NCBI RefSeq assembly: GCF_003989665.1
Contig: NZ_RZIJ01000017.1
Span: forward strand, 62,001-126,000
Direction: 5' to 3'
DNA: 64,000 bases
Source: Azospirillum doebereinerae
GTDB taxonomy: Bacteria > Pseudomonadota > Alphaproteobacteria > Azospirillales > Azospirillaceae
A program made the position numbers and the translations under genes. The number at the start of each line of letters is the position of its first letter. Position 1 is the stretch's first letter. Positions 15,858 to 25,176 of the stretch are shown here, piece after piece. Under the pieces are notes generated by a model. The model was given only the letters and a program-made list of their open reading frames with translations. It was not told where the DNA came from and did not search any database.

Positions 15858-16882
15858 GTGGGATCCGTCCTGTGCAGCAGCGAGGCGTCGCCGTAGCTGA
15901 AGAAGCGATAGTTCCGATCGATGGCGTGGGCGTAGGCCGCGCGCATGCGCTCCATCCCGGCGAAGGCGCTGACCAGCATGAACAGGGTCGATTTCGGCAG
16001 GTGGAAGTTGGTCCACAGCAGATCGACGATGTGGAAGCGGTAGCCGGGGGTGATGAAGATGCTGGTGTCGCCGCTGAACGGCGCCAGCGTGCCGTCCGCG
16101 CGCCCCGCCGTCTCCAGGATGCGCAGCGCGGTGGTGCCGACCGAGACGATCCGCCCGCCCGCCGCCCGCGCGGCGTTCACCGCCTCGGCGGTCTCGGCGG
16201 AGATCTCGCCCCATTCGCTGTGCATCTTGTGGTCGGCGATGTCGTCCACCTTGACCGGCAGGAAGGTGCCGGCCCCGACGTGCAGCGTCACCGGAACCCG
16301 CCGCACGCCGCGCGAGTCCAGCGCCGCCAGCAGGTCCGGCGTGAAGTGCAGCCCGGCGGTCGGCGCGGCGACGGCGCCCTCGCGCGCGGCGAAGACGGTC
16401 TGGTAATCGGCGTCGTCGCTCTCGTCCGATTGGCGGCGGATGTAGGGGGGCAGGGGCATGCGGCCGTGCCGGTGCAGCGCCTCCATGAGATCCGGGCCGG
16501 AAACGGAGAAGCGCAGCCGCACCTCCATGCCGTCCTTGGCGACGACCTCGGCGGCGAAGTCCCCGGCGATGACGATGGTGTCGCCGGGCTTCAGCCGCTT
16601 GCCGGGGCGGGCGAAGCTGGCCCATTCCCGTTCGCCCAGGCGCTTGTGCAGGGTGATCTCCACCGCGACCTCGCCGCGCCGGCCGTCGAGCCGGGCCGGG
16701 ATGACGCGGGTGTCGTTGACGACCATCAGGTCGCCCGGCTGCAACAGGGTGGGCAGGTCGCGCACGACGCGGTCGTGCAGGCGGTCGCCCACCTCCAGCA
16801 GGCGGGCGGCGTCGCGCGGCCGGACGGGATGCTCGGCGATCCGGTCGGGCGGCAGGTCGAAATCAAAATCGGCGGTCTTCAT
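15854..16882 (-). CDS. queA: S-adenosylmethionine:tRNA ribosyltransferase-isomerase
   Basis: This 342-residue QueA of normal length transfers and isomerises the ribose of SAM onto preQ1-tRNA to give epoxyqueuosine. The family opening DFDFDLPPDRIAEHPVRPRDAARLL and the blocks VVNDTRVIPARL, GLHFTPDLL, HVGAGTF and TNFHLPKSTLFMLVSAFAG are all present. It is the first gene of the que operon. The 75-bp gap upstream holds a hairpin that may end transcription from the preceding receptor gene. Confidence 0.96.
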   Translation of the reverse strand: MKTADFDFDLPPDRIAEHPVRPRDAARLLEVGDRLHDRVVRDLPTLLQPGDLMVVNDTRVIPARLDGRRGEVAVEITLHKRLGEREWASFARPGKRLKPGDTIVIAGDFAAEVVAKDGMEVRLRFSVSGPDLMEALHRHGRMPLPPYIRRQSDESDDADYQTVFAAREGAVAAPTAGLHFTPDLLAALDSRGVRRVPVTLHVGAGTFLPVKVDDIADHKMHSEWGEISAETAEAVNAARAAGGRIVSVGTTALRILETAGRADGTLAPFSGDTSIFITPGYRFHIVDLLWTNFHLPKSTLFMLVSAFAGMERMRAAYAHAIDRNYRFFSYGDASLLHRTDPT

Positions 16883-16909
16883 GGAGGCCGCAGCTATAGA
16901 CCGAACCGC

Positions 16910-16927
16910 CCGCCTTTGGGAAGGCGG
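16910..16927 (-). terminator. Hairpin between the chemotaxis receptor and queA
   Basis: CCGCCTT (16910-16916) and AAGGCGG (16921-16927) form a 7-bp stem with a 4-base loop just downstream of the receptor stop. There is no U-run on the minus strand, so termination is only suggested. Confidence 0.4.
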
Positions 16928-16957
16928 ACGGTGCGGATGGCGGTCATGACGGCGTGC

Positions 16958-18646
16958 TTATCCCTGCCTGATCTTGGCAAGGAAGCCCGAGACCTCGCTG
17001 CGCATGCGCTCGGTCTGGGTGCCGACGTCGCGGGCGGCGGCGGCGACCTCGGTCGAGGCGCGGCCGGTCGCCGTGGCGTGGTCGCACACCATGGTCAGGC
17101 TGTTCGACACCGAGCCGACGCCGTGCGCCGCCTCGTTGACGTTGGTGCTGATGGCGCGGGTCGCCGAGCCCTGCTCCTCGATGGCGGCGGAGATGCTGGA
17201 GGCGACGCTGTTGACCGTCTCGATCACCCCGCCGACTCCGCGCATCGCCTCCACCACCGAGGCGGTGGCGGACGTCATCGCCCCGATCTGGGCCTGCACG
17301 TCGTCGGTGGCCTTCGCCGTCTGGTTGGCGAGGTTCTTCACCTCGCTGGCGACGACCGCGAAGCCTTTTCCGGCCTCGCCGGCGCGGGCGGCCTCGATGG
17401 TCGCGTTCAGCGCCAGCAGGTTGGTCTGCTCGGCGATGGAGCGGATCAGGTCCACCACCTCGACCGTGCGCTTGGCGACGGTGTCGAGCTGCTCGATCAG
17501 CTGGTAGGTGCGCCGCACGTCCTCCACCGCGCGGGTCGAGCCGGCGGTCGATTCCGCCACCTGCTGGGCGATCTCGCGGATCGAGGCCGCAAGCTGCTCG
17601 GTCGCCCCCGCCACCGCGTTGACGTTGCCCGAGGTGTGGTTGGCGGCCTGCGCGGCGGTGTCCACCAGCTGCGTGGTCTCGCCGGCCCCCCGGCTCATCG
17701 CGCTGGAGGTGTCACTCAGCTTGGCGGCCGCGTCGGCGACCGAGCGGACCAGACCGCCGACGTTGCGCTCGAACTCGTCGGCGAAGCGGTTCATGGCCGC
17801 GCGGCGCTCGTCGGCGGCCTGGGCCTCCAGCGAGGCTTGGCGGGAGCGCAGTTGGGCCGCCTCGATGGCGGTCAGGCGCAGGGCGTCGACCGAGCGGGCC
17901 AGCGCGCCGACCTCGTCCCGGCGCTCGGCCCCCTCGACCATGGTGGCGAGGTCGCCGCGCGCGATGGCGCCGGTCGCGCTGGCGATGCGGTCCAGCCCGT
18001 TGGCGACGTGGGCGATCAGCCGGTAGCCGAACAGCCCGACCAGCAGCGCCGCGACCAGCGTGCCCGCGAGCGTTTCCAGCAGGGCCGAGCGGAAGGCGGC
18101 GTCCACGTCGTCGATGTAGACGCCGGTGCCGATCATCCAGCCCCACGGTTCGTAGTTGGCCGCGTAGGACAGCTTGGGGAAGGGTTCGGTTCCGCCGGCC
18201 TTGGGGAAGTTGTAGATCACGAAGCCGCCGCCGGCCCGCGCGCGGTTCAGCAGTTCGCGGATGGGGAGGATGCCGTTGCTGTCGCGGAAATCGGCCAGCT
18301 TCTTGGTGTTCTCGACGTCGCGCTTGGCGCCGTGGAACACGCTGTTTCCGTCATACTCGAAACCGAAGACGTATTCCTGGCCGAGGAACCGCAAGGCGCG
18401 CAGCGTGTCCTTGGCGCGGGTTTGCGCCTCTTCCTTGGTGAACTCGCCCTTCGCGGCGCGCTCGTCGTAGGATTTCAGGACGGAGATCGAGGACTCCACC
18501 ATCGACTTGATGGTGGTCTCGTAGCCTTCGATCATCGTCGCCCGCTTGCCGTAGGCCGACAACAGGCCCGCCGCGAGGATCGCCGCGATAAAAAATCCCT
18601 GAAGGATCAGGAGCTTGGCCCTGATGCTGTGAAAGGAGATCCGCAT
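16958..18646 (-). CDS. Methyl-accepting chemotaxis protein with a single Cache sensor domain
   Basis: The 562-residue receptor has membrane helix 1 at about residues 11-31. A periplasmic single-Cache domain follows (sCache_2 pattern, with ALRFLGQEYVFGFEYDG, DSNGILPIRELL and YEPWGWMIGTGVYIDD), then helix 2 (about 190-212), HAMP, and a signalling domain with the EQTNLLALNATIEAARAGE tip at about 405-425. sCache_2 receptors usually bind small carboxylates or amino acids; the ligand here is unknown. The ATG at 18646 is preferred to an upstream GTG at 18682 because it begins just before the first membrane helix. Confidence 0.9.
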   Translation of the reverse strand: MRISFHSIRAKLLILQGFFIAAILAAGLLSAYGKRATMIEGYETTIKSMVESSISVLKSYDERAAKGEFTKEEAQTRAKDTLRALRFLGQEYVFGFEYDGNSVFHGAKRDVENTKKLADFRDSNGILPIRELLNRARAGGGFVIYNFPKAGGTEPFPKLSYAANYEPWGWMIGTGVYIDDVDAAFRSALLETLAGTLVAALLVGLFGYRLIAHVANGLDRIASATGAIARGDLATMVEGAERRDEVGALARSVDALRLTAIEAAQLRSRQASLEAQAADERRAAMNRFADEFERNVGGLVRSVADAAAKLSDTSSAMSRGAGETTQLVDTAAQAANHTSGNVNAVAGATEQLAASIREIAQQVAESTAGSTRAVEDVRRTYQLIEQLDTVAKRTVEVVDLIRSIAEQTNLLALNATIEAARAGEAGKGFAVVASEVKNLANQTAKATDDVQAQIGAMTSATASVVEAMRGVGGVIETVNSVASSISAAIEEQGSATRAISTNVNEAAHGVGSVSNSLTMVCDHATATGRASTEVAAAARDVGTQTERMRSEVSGFLAKIRQG

Positions 18647-18907
18647 GTCGGCACCGTCCGCTTTCCATCGGTTCGTCCACAACGGGCCGGTTCCGTCCGA
18701 ACGGGAATCGGAGCGGCCCGCTGGGCTTGATCACTGGGTTTCGCCGGATTGATACAGCATGCCTGTCATATTAACGTGGGTCTAAAGGCGTATGAGGCTG
18801 ATTGCCGCAGAGTCAAATTTGTGACGGCGCAGGAGGCGGCGGGGTGCGACGTCCTATCCGTCTCGGACGGCTTACCACCCGGCCCGTCCTCTGGCAGAGT
18901 GAACCCC

Positions 18908-19639
18908 ATGACGTTGATCGCTTATCCGCTGTCGGGCGCGCTTCCCGACATCCGCCCGGCCCGCGCGACGCGGGACTGGATCGACGCGCTGCCGGAACAA
19001 TACGGCTACCGCTGTCTGCCCCTGAACATCGCCAGCATGCACGGGTGGGAGGTCTGCAGCCCCTGCCGGGCCACGGCGGTGTGGAACGGCGGCACCGGGA
19101 TCGACGCGATCACGGTGACGTCGGAGGAGAAGCACCCTCTGCTGCCCGCCAGCCATTTCGGCAGCGGCGTCCTGACCTTCCACGTCGCCGTGCTGTTCCG
19201 CACGCCGCCGGGGGTCAACCTGATGGTCACCGGGCCGATCAACCACCCCAAGCACGGCATCATGGGCCTGTCGGGGATCATCGAGACCGACTGGTCGCCC
19301 TATCCCTTCACCATGAACTGGAAATTCACCGCCCCCAACGTGCCGGTGACCTGGGAAAAGGGGGAGCCCTACGCCCATCTGATGCCGATCCAGCGCGGTC
19401 TGGTGGAGAGCCTGGAGCCGGAAATCCGCGAACTGGACAGCGATCCGGAGACCGCCGCGCAGTACCGCGCTTGGGCGACCTCGCGCAGCCAGTTCAACAC
19501 CGACCTCAAGACGCCGGGAAGCAACGCCGCGCAGGAGCGCTGGCAGAAGGGCTATTACCGGGGCAAGCAGCCCGACGGCACCGACGGCCCGCCGGAGCAC
19601 GAGATCAAGCTGCGACCCAAGCCGTTCCCAGGACGCTGA
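18908..19639 (+). CDS. DUF6065 family protein
   Basis: The 243-residue soluble protein contains the blocks RDWIDALPEQYGYRCLPLNI, ASMHGWEVCSP and AVWNGG near the start, and HVAVLFRTPPGVNLMVTGPIN in the middle, which fit the DUF6065 family. No catalytic function is established for it. The ATG at 18908 is chosen because the family homology begins there; an open frame continues upstream to 18749 without such similarity. It is divergent from the Cache receptor and followed by a palindromic element. Confidence 0.75.
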   Translation: MTLIAYPLSGALPDIRPARATRDWIDALPEQYGYRCLPLNIASMHGWEVCSPCRATAVWNGGTGIDAITVTSEEKHPLLPASHFGSGVLTFHVAVLFRTPPGVNLMVTGPINHPKHGIMGLSGIIETDWSPYPFTMNWKFTAPNVPVTWEKGEPYAHLMPIQRGLVESLEPEIRELDSDPETAAQYRAWATSRSQFNTDLKTPGSNAAQERWQKGYYRGKQPDGTDGPPEHEIKLRPKPFPGR

Positions 19640-19647
19640 CGGGTAAA

Positions 19648-19756
19648 GCCCTTCTCCCCTTGTGGGAGAAGGGTTGGGATGAGGGGGATTCGCCGAAGGC
19701 GAAGAGGAGGTTTGCGCCCCCTCACCCCAACCCCTCTCCCACGAGGGGAGAGGGGC
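19648..19756. repeat. Palindromic intergenic element, family B, copy 2
   Basis: CCCTTCTCCCCTTGTGGGAG plus GGTTGGGATGAGGGGG on the left mirror CCCCCTCACCCCAACCCC plus CTCTCCCACGAGGGGAG on the right. A spacer holds the small hairpin TTCGCC/GGCGAA. It shares its layout with the element at 7796. It lies between the convergent DUF6065 gene and gmk. Confidence 0.8.
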
Positions 19757-19820
19757 TTGTTTCAGCATCCATGCGCTCTCGGGGAGACAATGAAGCGCTC
19801 TGAATTGAAGGCCGTCGACC

Positions 19821-20474
19821 CTACAGCGTCGCCTGGATGCTCTGCACGAATTGCGGCAGCCCGGCTTGACGGCGGCGGCGCAGGCGTTCGGCGCGCAGGA
19901 TCGACTCCACCGCCGTGACGCTCTCCTCCACGTCCTGGTTCACGACGACGTAGTCGTACTCCGCCCAGTGGCTGATCTCGTTCGACGCTTTCGCCATGCG
20001 GTTGGCGATGACCTCGGCCGAGTCCTGCCCACGATCCCGCAGGCGGCGCTCCAGTTCCGAGGCCGATGGCGGCAGGACGAAGACGCTCACCAGATCGTCG
20101 CGCGCGTTCTGCGCCAACTGCTGGGCGCCCTGCCAGTCGATGGCGAACAGCACGTCGCGGCCGGCGGCCAGCGCGTTCTCCACCGCCCCGCGCGGCGTGC
20201 CGTAGCAGTTGCCGAAGACGCGGGCGTGTTCCAGCAGGTCGCCGGTCTCGGCCATGCGGTCGAACCGCTCCTGGTCGATGAAGAAATAGTCGATGCCGTC
20301 CGTCTCGCCGGGGCGCGCCGGACGGGTGGTCACCGAGATGGAGTTGGTGATGACGGAATCGCGGGCGAGCAGGCCATGCGCGATGGTCGTCTTGCCGGCG
20401 CCCGACGGCGACGACAGCACCAGCATCAGGCCGCGCCGGGAGATGTGGGGGGAATTGTACTCGGTCGGGGCCAT
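19821..20474 (-). CDS. gmk: Guanylate kinase
   Basis: The 217-residue enzyme phosphorylates GMP to GDP. The P-loop reads SSPSGAGKTTIAHGL near the N-terminus. The GMP-binding segments SVTTRPARPGETDGIDYFFI and the lid region HARVFGNCYGTPRGAV are intact. The ATG is 5 bp after the yicC stop, so the two genes form a pair, a common proteobacterial arrangement. A slightly earlier in-frame GTG would overlap yicC and is less likely. Confidence 0.96.
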   Translation of the reverse strand: MAPTEYNSPHISRRGLMLVLSSPSGAGKTTIAHGLLARDSVITNSISVTTRPARPGETDGIDYFFIDQERFDRMAETGDLLEHARVFGNCYGTPRGAVENALAAGRDVLFAIDWQGAQQLAQNARDDLVSVFVLPPSASELERRLRDRGQDSAEVIANRMAKASNEISHWAEYDYVVVNQDVEESVTAVESILRAERLRRRRQAGLPQFVQSIQATL

Positions 20475-20479
20475 GGTGG

Positions 20480-21346
20480 TCACTCGATGTTTTGAACCTG
20501 TTCGCGAAGCTGCTCGATGGACGCCTTCAGCGACAGGCCGATGCGGGTCAGCTCCACGTCGGCGGACTTGGAGCACAGCGTGTTGGCTTCGCGGTTGAAC
20601 TCCTGGCACAGGAAGTCGAAGCGGCGGCCGATGGCCCCGCCCTCCGCCATCATCTCGCGCGCGGCCTGGATGTGGGCGCGCAGGCGGTCCAGCTCCTCCC
20701 GCACGTCGGCCTTGCCGATCAGGATGGCGGCCTCCTGGGCCAGCCGGTCCTCCGACAAGGCGGGGAAGGAGCCGAGTATGGTGGCGACCTGGGTGCGCAG
20801 CTTCTCGCGCAGCGCCTCGGGCTGGGTCGAGGCGCAGGCCCCGGCGGCGTCCACCAGCCGGGCGATCTCGTCGAGATGGCCGTTCAGCACCGTCGCAAGG
20901 CGGGCGCCCTCGGCCAGCCGGTTGACCACCAACTGGTCGATCAGCTTAGCGAGGTCGCCCTTGATCGCCGACTCGACGCGGGTGCGGGCCTCGGTCTCGT
21001 CCTCTTCCACCGGCTCGATGATGCCGCGCACCGCCAGCAGCGAATCGAGGCGCGGCGCGGCGGCGCCGGCGCCTTCGATCTCGCGCGCCAGTTCCAGCAC
21101 CTGGGCCAGCAGGTCGCGGTTGATCCGCAGCTGCGAGACCGCCTGGGTGCGGTTGACGGTCAGCGTCAGGTTGACGTTGCCGCGCCCCAGGCGCTTGGGC
21201 ACGTCGGCGCGGGCGGCGGCCTCGATGCCGTCGAAGCCCGACGGCAGACGGCAGCGCAGGTCCAGGCTGCGCCCGTTGACGCTCTTGGCCTCGAAGGTCC
21301 AGGAAAAGCCGTCCCCGTGGCCGTCGACGCGTGCGAAACCGGTCAT
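20480..21346 (-). CDS. yicC: YicC family endoribonuclease
   Basis: The 288-residue protein begins MTGFARVDG, contains SVNGRSLDLRCRLP, and ends with the strongly conserved GGAIGRRFDFLCQEFNREANTLCSKS stretch followed by KASIEQLREQVQNIE. YicC proteins are ring-forming endoribonucleases linked to small-RNA decay and stationary-phase survival. The start at 21346 is where the family homology begins. It is cotranscribed with gmk. Confidence 0.93.
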   Translation of the reverse strand: MTGFARVDGHGDGFSWTFEAKSVNGRSLDLRCRLPSGFDGIEAAARADVPKRLGRGNVNLTLTVNRTQAVSQLRINRDLLAQVLELAREIEGAGAAAPRLDSLLAVRGIIEPVEEDETEARTRVESAIKGDLAKLIDQLVVNRLAEGARLATVLNGHLDEIARLVDAAGACASTQPEALREKLRTQVATILGSFPALSEDRLAQEAAILIGKADVREELDRLRAHIQAAREMMAEGGAIGRRFDFLCQEFNREANTLCSKSADVELTRIGLSLKASIEQLREQVQNIE

Positions 21347-21473
21347 GCTGGCGACGACAGGGCGATGAGCGGGCACGGGGAACCTCGGGCTGCACGGTGT
21401 GGAAGGATGAAGGATGCGCAGCCGGTTATACCGGCGGTACGATCCGGCAACAAGCGCGCAAGGGGGAGTTTTC

Positions 21474-22247
21474 ATGCGGCATCCACGGTCCATTCCCCGT
21501 TCCATCGTCATAACCGGCGCGTCGAGCGGCATCGGCGAGGCTCTGGCCATGTCCTACGCCGCGCCCGGCGTGACGCTGGCGCTGACCGGCCGCGACGCCG
21601 CCCGGCTGGAGGCGGTGGCCGGACGCTGCCGGGCGGCGGGCGCCACGGTGACGACGGGGCTGCTCGACGCGGCGGACCGGACGGCGATGGCGGCGTGGCT
21701 GGCGGCGGCCGAGTCCGCCGCGCCGGTCGATCTGGTCGTCGCCAACGCCGGAATGTCCGCCGGCACCGGCGGCGGGGTGGAGAGCGAGGAGCAGGCCCGG
21801 CGCATCCTGTCGGTCAACCTCGACGGCGTGCTGAACACCATCCACCCGCTGCTGCCGGCGATGCGGGCGCGGGGCCGGGGGCAGATCGCGCTGATGGCCT
21901 CGCAGGCCAGTTTCCGCGGCCTGCCCGGCGCCCCGGCCTATTGCGCCAGCAAGGCGGCGGTCCGCGTCTACGGCGAGGCGCTGCGCGGCGATCTGGCAGG
22001 GGAGGGGATCGGCGTCTCGGTGATCTGCCCCGGATTCGTGAAGAGCCGGATGACGGCGGTCAACCGCTTCCCCATGCCCTTCCTGATGGAGACGGAGGCG
22101 GCGGCCTGGGCGATCAAGCGGGGTTTGGCGCGCAACGCGGCGCGAATCGGCTTCCCCTGGCCGATGGTGGCGGCGGTGTGGCTGCTGGCCCTGCTGCCGC
22201 CGGGCTGGACCGACGCCGCGTTGATCAAGGCGCCGAAGAAGGGCTGA
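21474..22247 (+). CDS. Short-chain dehydrogenase/reductase (SDR)
   Basis: The 257-residue classical SDR has the nucleotide-binding TGASSGIGEALA at the N-terminus, the VVANAGMS motif, catalytic Ser in LMASQASF and the Tyr-x3-Lys pair in AYCASKAAVRVYGEALRGD. A C-terminal hydrophobic segment (MVAAVWLLALLPPGW) may associate with the membrane. The ATG at 21474 follows AGGGGGAG. The substrate is unknown. It is divergent from yicC and converges on the EAL-like gene with only 3 bp between stops. Confidence 0.87.
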   Translation: MRHPRSIPRSIVITGASSGIGEALAMSYAAPGVTLALTGRDAARLEAVAGRCRAAGATVTTGLLDAADRTAMAAWLAAAESAAPVDLVVANAGMSAGTGGGVESEEQARRILSVNLDGVLNTIHPLLPAMRARGRGQIALMASQASFRGLPGAPAYCASKAAVRVYGEALRGDLAGEGIGVSVICPGFVKSRMTAVNRFPMPFLMETEAAAWAIKRGLARNAARIGFPWPMVAAVWLLALLPPGWTDAALIKAPKKG

Positions 22248-22250
22248 GGC

Positions 22251-23540
22251 TCAGTCCGACTTGGCGTGGGCGATGGCCTCGCGGACGCTGACGCCCTTGC
22301 GCAGGATGTTGTCCACCGCGCGGCCCTGGACCAGATTGATGCCCATCTTGTGCGCGTAGACCAGACTCGACACGCTGTCGCAGCGCGCCAGGATGAACTT
22401 GCAGCGGTCCTGCTCGGCGATGCGGTCGCGGAAATAGGTCTCGAACTGCGGCTCCATCTCCAGCATGTCGTTCGACCAGAAGATCTTCGCATAGTCTGCG
22501 TTCAGGTATTCCAGGTCGAAATTCGTCACCCAGAACGGGTTCAGCCCGTCCACCGCGATCTGGTAGCGGCGGTCCCGCGCGAACTCGACGACCTCGTTGA
22601 ACAGCGACAGGTTCTCGATCAGGTCACCCTTGGAGACCTCCAGCACCACCTGTCCCCGGAAATCCATCGGCAACCGTTCGTCGAACTTTACGAATCCGGT
22701 CGAGATCACCGTGGAGAGGTTGATGTTGATGCCGATCCGCCGTCCGCGCATGAAGCTGAGCCCGTGGTTCAGCGCCCGCAGCACCGACTGGTCGAGGTTG
22801 GCCGTGAAGTAGTTGAACAGCCACTTGTTGGCCGTGATGTCGTAATCCGGGCAGAGCCGTTCCTGCAGAAGCTTGATCGAGATGTAGAGCTCGAAATACT
22901 CCATGTCCTCGGAGGAGCTCTTGCCGATGTTGGCGATTGCCTGGTTGAACAGGAAGGGCGACAGGTCGAACATCTGCATCGAGCGTTCGAGCTTGCCCAA
23001 CTCCTCCAGCGTGATCGGCGGCTTGGTCTCCACGACGCCGCCACCGGTCTCGCTGACCTGCAACTCTTCGATGAAGCGGATGACGTTGATGAAGTTCAAC
23101 GCCAGTTCCATGATCGAATAGAGCGAGTATTCCTTGTAGGGGTTCGGCCCGGTCAGCGTGGTCTTGGACAGGAAGACCTGCTCGACCGTCTGGCAGACGT
23201 CGGTGACGCCGGTCAGCTTCAGCCCCTTGTAGAGGATGATGACGTCGCCGTTGGAAATGTTGAAGGATTGCAGGTAGGACGCCTTGCTGCCCAGCTCCTG
23301 GATGATGGTGCGGACCATCATCTGGCTCGACGGATCCCGGTCCTTCAGCAAGGACAGATGCATGTGGATCAGGCGGGTGCCCTGCAACTCGCTCTTGGCG
23401 GACCGCAGCAGGTTCAGGAGCTTGTCGTTGTCGAAGTCGGGGCGCTGGTCCTTGGCGGCGGCGAAGGCGGCCTGCTTTTCCGTGGTGGAAAGCCGCACCC
23501 GGTCTCGACCCATCGGTGGTTTGCCGCCGAACCTGCTCAT
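22251..23540 (-). CDS. Degenerate EAL-domain protein (probable c-di-GMP effector or inactive phosphodiesterase)
   Basis: This 429-residue soluble protein has a C-terminal half (about 180-429) that follows the EAL fold: INLSTVIS, then VVLEVSKGDL, IAVDGLNPFW, YLNADYAKIFW and a final GINLVQGRAVDNIL. The catalytic positions are not kept. There is no ExLxR motif, the DDFG-like loop reads VDGLNPF, and the downstream metal-binding Glu and Lys are replaced. The N-terminal roughly 170 residues show no known domain. Hydrolysis of c-di-GMP is therefore unlikely. Binding it, or a purely structural role, is the better guess. The ATG has GGGAAGG upstream. Confidence 0.7.
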   Translation of the reverse strand: MSRFGGKPPMGRDRVRLSTTEKQAAFAAAKDQRPDFDNDKLLNLLRSAKSELQGTRLIHMHLSLLKDRDPSSQMMVRTIIQELGSKASYLQSFNISNGDVIILYKGLKLTGVTDVCQTVEQVFLSKTTLTGPNPYKEYSLYSIMELALNFINVIRFIEELQVSETGGGVVETKPPITLEELGKLERSMQMFDLSPFLFNQAIANIGKSSSEDMEYFELYISIKLLQERLCPDYDITANKWLFNYFTANLDQSVLRALNHGLSFMRGRRIGININLSTVISTGFVKFDERLPMDFRGQVVLEVSKGDLIENLSLFNEVVEFARDRRYQIAVDGLNPFWVTNFDLEYLNADYAKIFWSNDMLEMEPQFETYFRDRIAEQDRCKFILARCDSVSSLVYAHKMGINLVQGRAVDNILRKGVSVREAIAHAKSD

Positions 23541-23801
23541 CACGTGCCTTCCCTGGAACGACCCTTTATTTTTCGCCCACGCGCCGCCGCCGTCATGGCG
23601 CGCGTTCGCCCGGTCATGACACGCCGCGAGGGTGGGACCGGGCGGCAACGACACCCTCTGGCCAAGAAGACGCACGCCACCCTGTTTCGATGATAGTTGC
23701 GGTTTTCTTTAAGAAGCCCTTAAGGCGTCGCCAATAAAAAAAATGCGCTCGACATTCTTGTTAAAACGTCGAGCGCATCCAAGCCATGCCATCCAGAAAC
23801 G

Positions 23802-24992
23802 TCAAGTCTCCGTTTCGGTCGAAACCGGCGTAGAGACCGGTTCCCCAGCGGGGACGATGCGCACCCGACGGTCTATGACCGCCAACGCGATCTTTCCATG
23901 CTTCAACGCCAGCGCGTCGTCTCCGAACAGTTCGCGGCGCCAGCCGTGCATCGCCGGGATGTCGGCGGAATCGTCGGCCGCCAACGCTTCGAGATCGGCC
24001 GAAGCCGACACGAGCTTTGCCGCGACGTTGTTCTCGTCGCATTTCATCTTCAAGAGAACGCGCAGCAACTCTACGATGGGTTGCAGGCCGGGCGGGGTTT
24101 CCTCGCGCGGTTCGATCTTGGGCAGGTCGCGGTCGGGGATGTCGAGACCGGCCTGGACGGCGGCCAGCACGTCGGCGCCCTGCCGTCCCTCGGCGAATCC
24201 GCGCCCCATGCCGCGTGTGCGGGCGAGGTCGTCCACGTTGGTCGGCGCGTGGGCGGCGATCTCCAGCAGCGCCTCGTCGCGCAGCACGCGGGAGCGCGGC
24301 ATGTCGCGGCGCTGGGCCTCGCGCTCGCGCCACGCCGCCAACTCCTTCAGCACGGCCATGAAGCGCGGCTTGTTGGTGCGGACCTTCAGCCGCGCCCAGG
24401 AGGTGTCGGGATCGACCTGGTAGGTGCGCGGGTCGGTGAGGATCGCCATCTCCTCCTCCAGCCAGTGCGAGCGGCCGGTGCGGGCGAGGCGGCGCTTCAG
24501 CTTCTCGTAGGCCGGGCGCAGGTGGATGACGTCGGACAGCGCGTAGGTCAGCTGCCGCTCGGTCAGCGGGCGGTGCGACCAGTCGGTGAAGCGGCTGGAC
24601 TTGTCGATGCGCGCGCCGGCCAGCTTGGTGACCAGCGTCTCGTAGCCGACGCTCTCGCCGAACCCGCAGACCATCGCGGCGACCTGGGTGTCGAACAGCG
24701 GGGTGGGGATGCTGCCGGACAGGTGCCAGAAGATCTCCACGTCCTGGCGCGCCGCGTGGAACACCTTGAGGATCGACGGGTCGCCCATCACCGCGTAGAG
24801 CGGCGCCAGATCGATTCCCTCGGCCAGCGGGTCGATGGCGACCGCGCCGTCGGGTCCGCCGATCTGCACGAGGCAGAGCTGCGGCCAATAGGTCTTTTCC
24901 CGCAGGAACTCGGTGTCGACCGTGATGTATTCGGTCCCGGCCAGCGAGTGGCAGAAGGCCGCGAGGGCGTCGGTTGTCGTGATGAGCGTCAT
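23802..24992 (-). CDS. rnd: Ribonuclease D
   Basis: The 396-residue 3'-5' exoribonuclease matures tRNA 3' ends. DEDDy catalytic residues are visible: Asp26 and Glu28 in ITVDTEFLRE, then FHAARQDVEIF and the YALSDVIHLRPAY motif. An HRDC domain follows (around RDMPRSRVLRDEALLEIAAHAP). The ATG at 24992 fits the family start; an open frame extends 5 codons further. It is divergent from aspS. Confidence 0.94.
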   Translation of the reverse strand: MTLITTTDALAAFCHSLAGTEYITVDTEFLREKTYWPQLCLVQIGGPDGAVAIDPLAEGIDLAPLYAVMGDPSILKVFHAARQDVEIFWHLSGSIPTPLFDTQVAAMVCGFGESVGYETLVTKLAGARIDKSSRFTDWSHRPLTERQLTYALSDVIHLRPAYEKLKRRLARTGRSHWLEEEMAILTDPRTYQVDPDTSWARLKVRTNKPRFMAVLKELAAWREREAQRRDMPRSRVLRDEALLEIAAHAPTNVDDLARTRGMGRGFAEGRQGADVLAAVQAGLDIPDRDLPKIEPREETPPGLQPIVELLRVLLKMKCDENNVAAKLVSASADLEALAADDSADIPAMHGWRRELFGDDALALKHGKIALAVIDRRVRIVPAGEPVSTPVSTETET

Positions 24993-25176
24993 GGTTGCTT
25001 CATACACGAGGCGGCGGGCGGGTTAAAGTGCGGTGAAAGATCGTTGCGCTTTCGGCCGGTGGCGAAGGGCCGCGTGCGCTTCCGGCGCACACGGCTTGAC
25101 ATTTCGGCGCGTCCGGTGTGGTGTGTCAGACCCCATTTCCGTGCCGGAATCCGCTCTTTTCAAGGTGTTTCGACCC

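Noticed and set aside
15872..18730. Plus-strand open frame of 952 codons across queA and the chemoreceptor
   Set aside because: A result of codon bias in both minus-strand genes; composition is Gly/Arg/His-rich and without domains.
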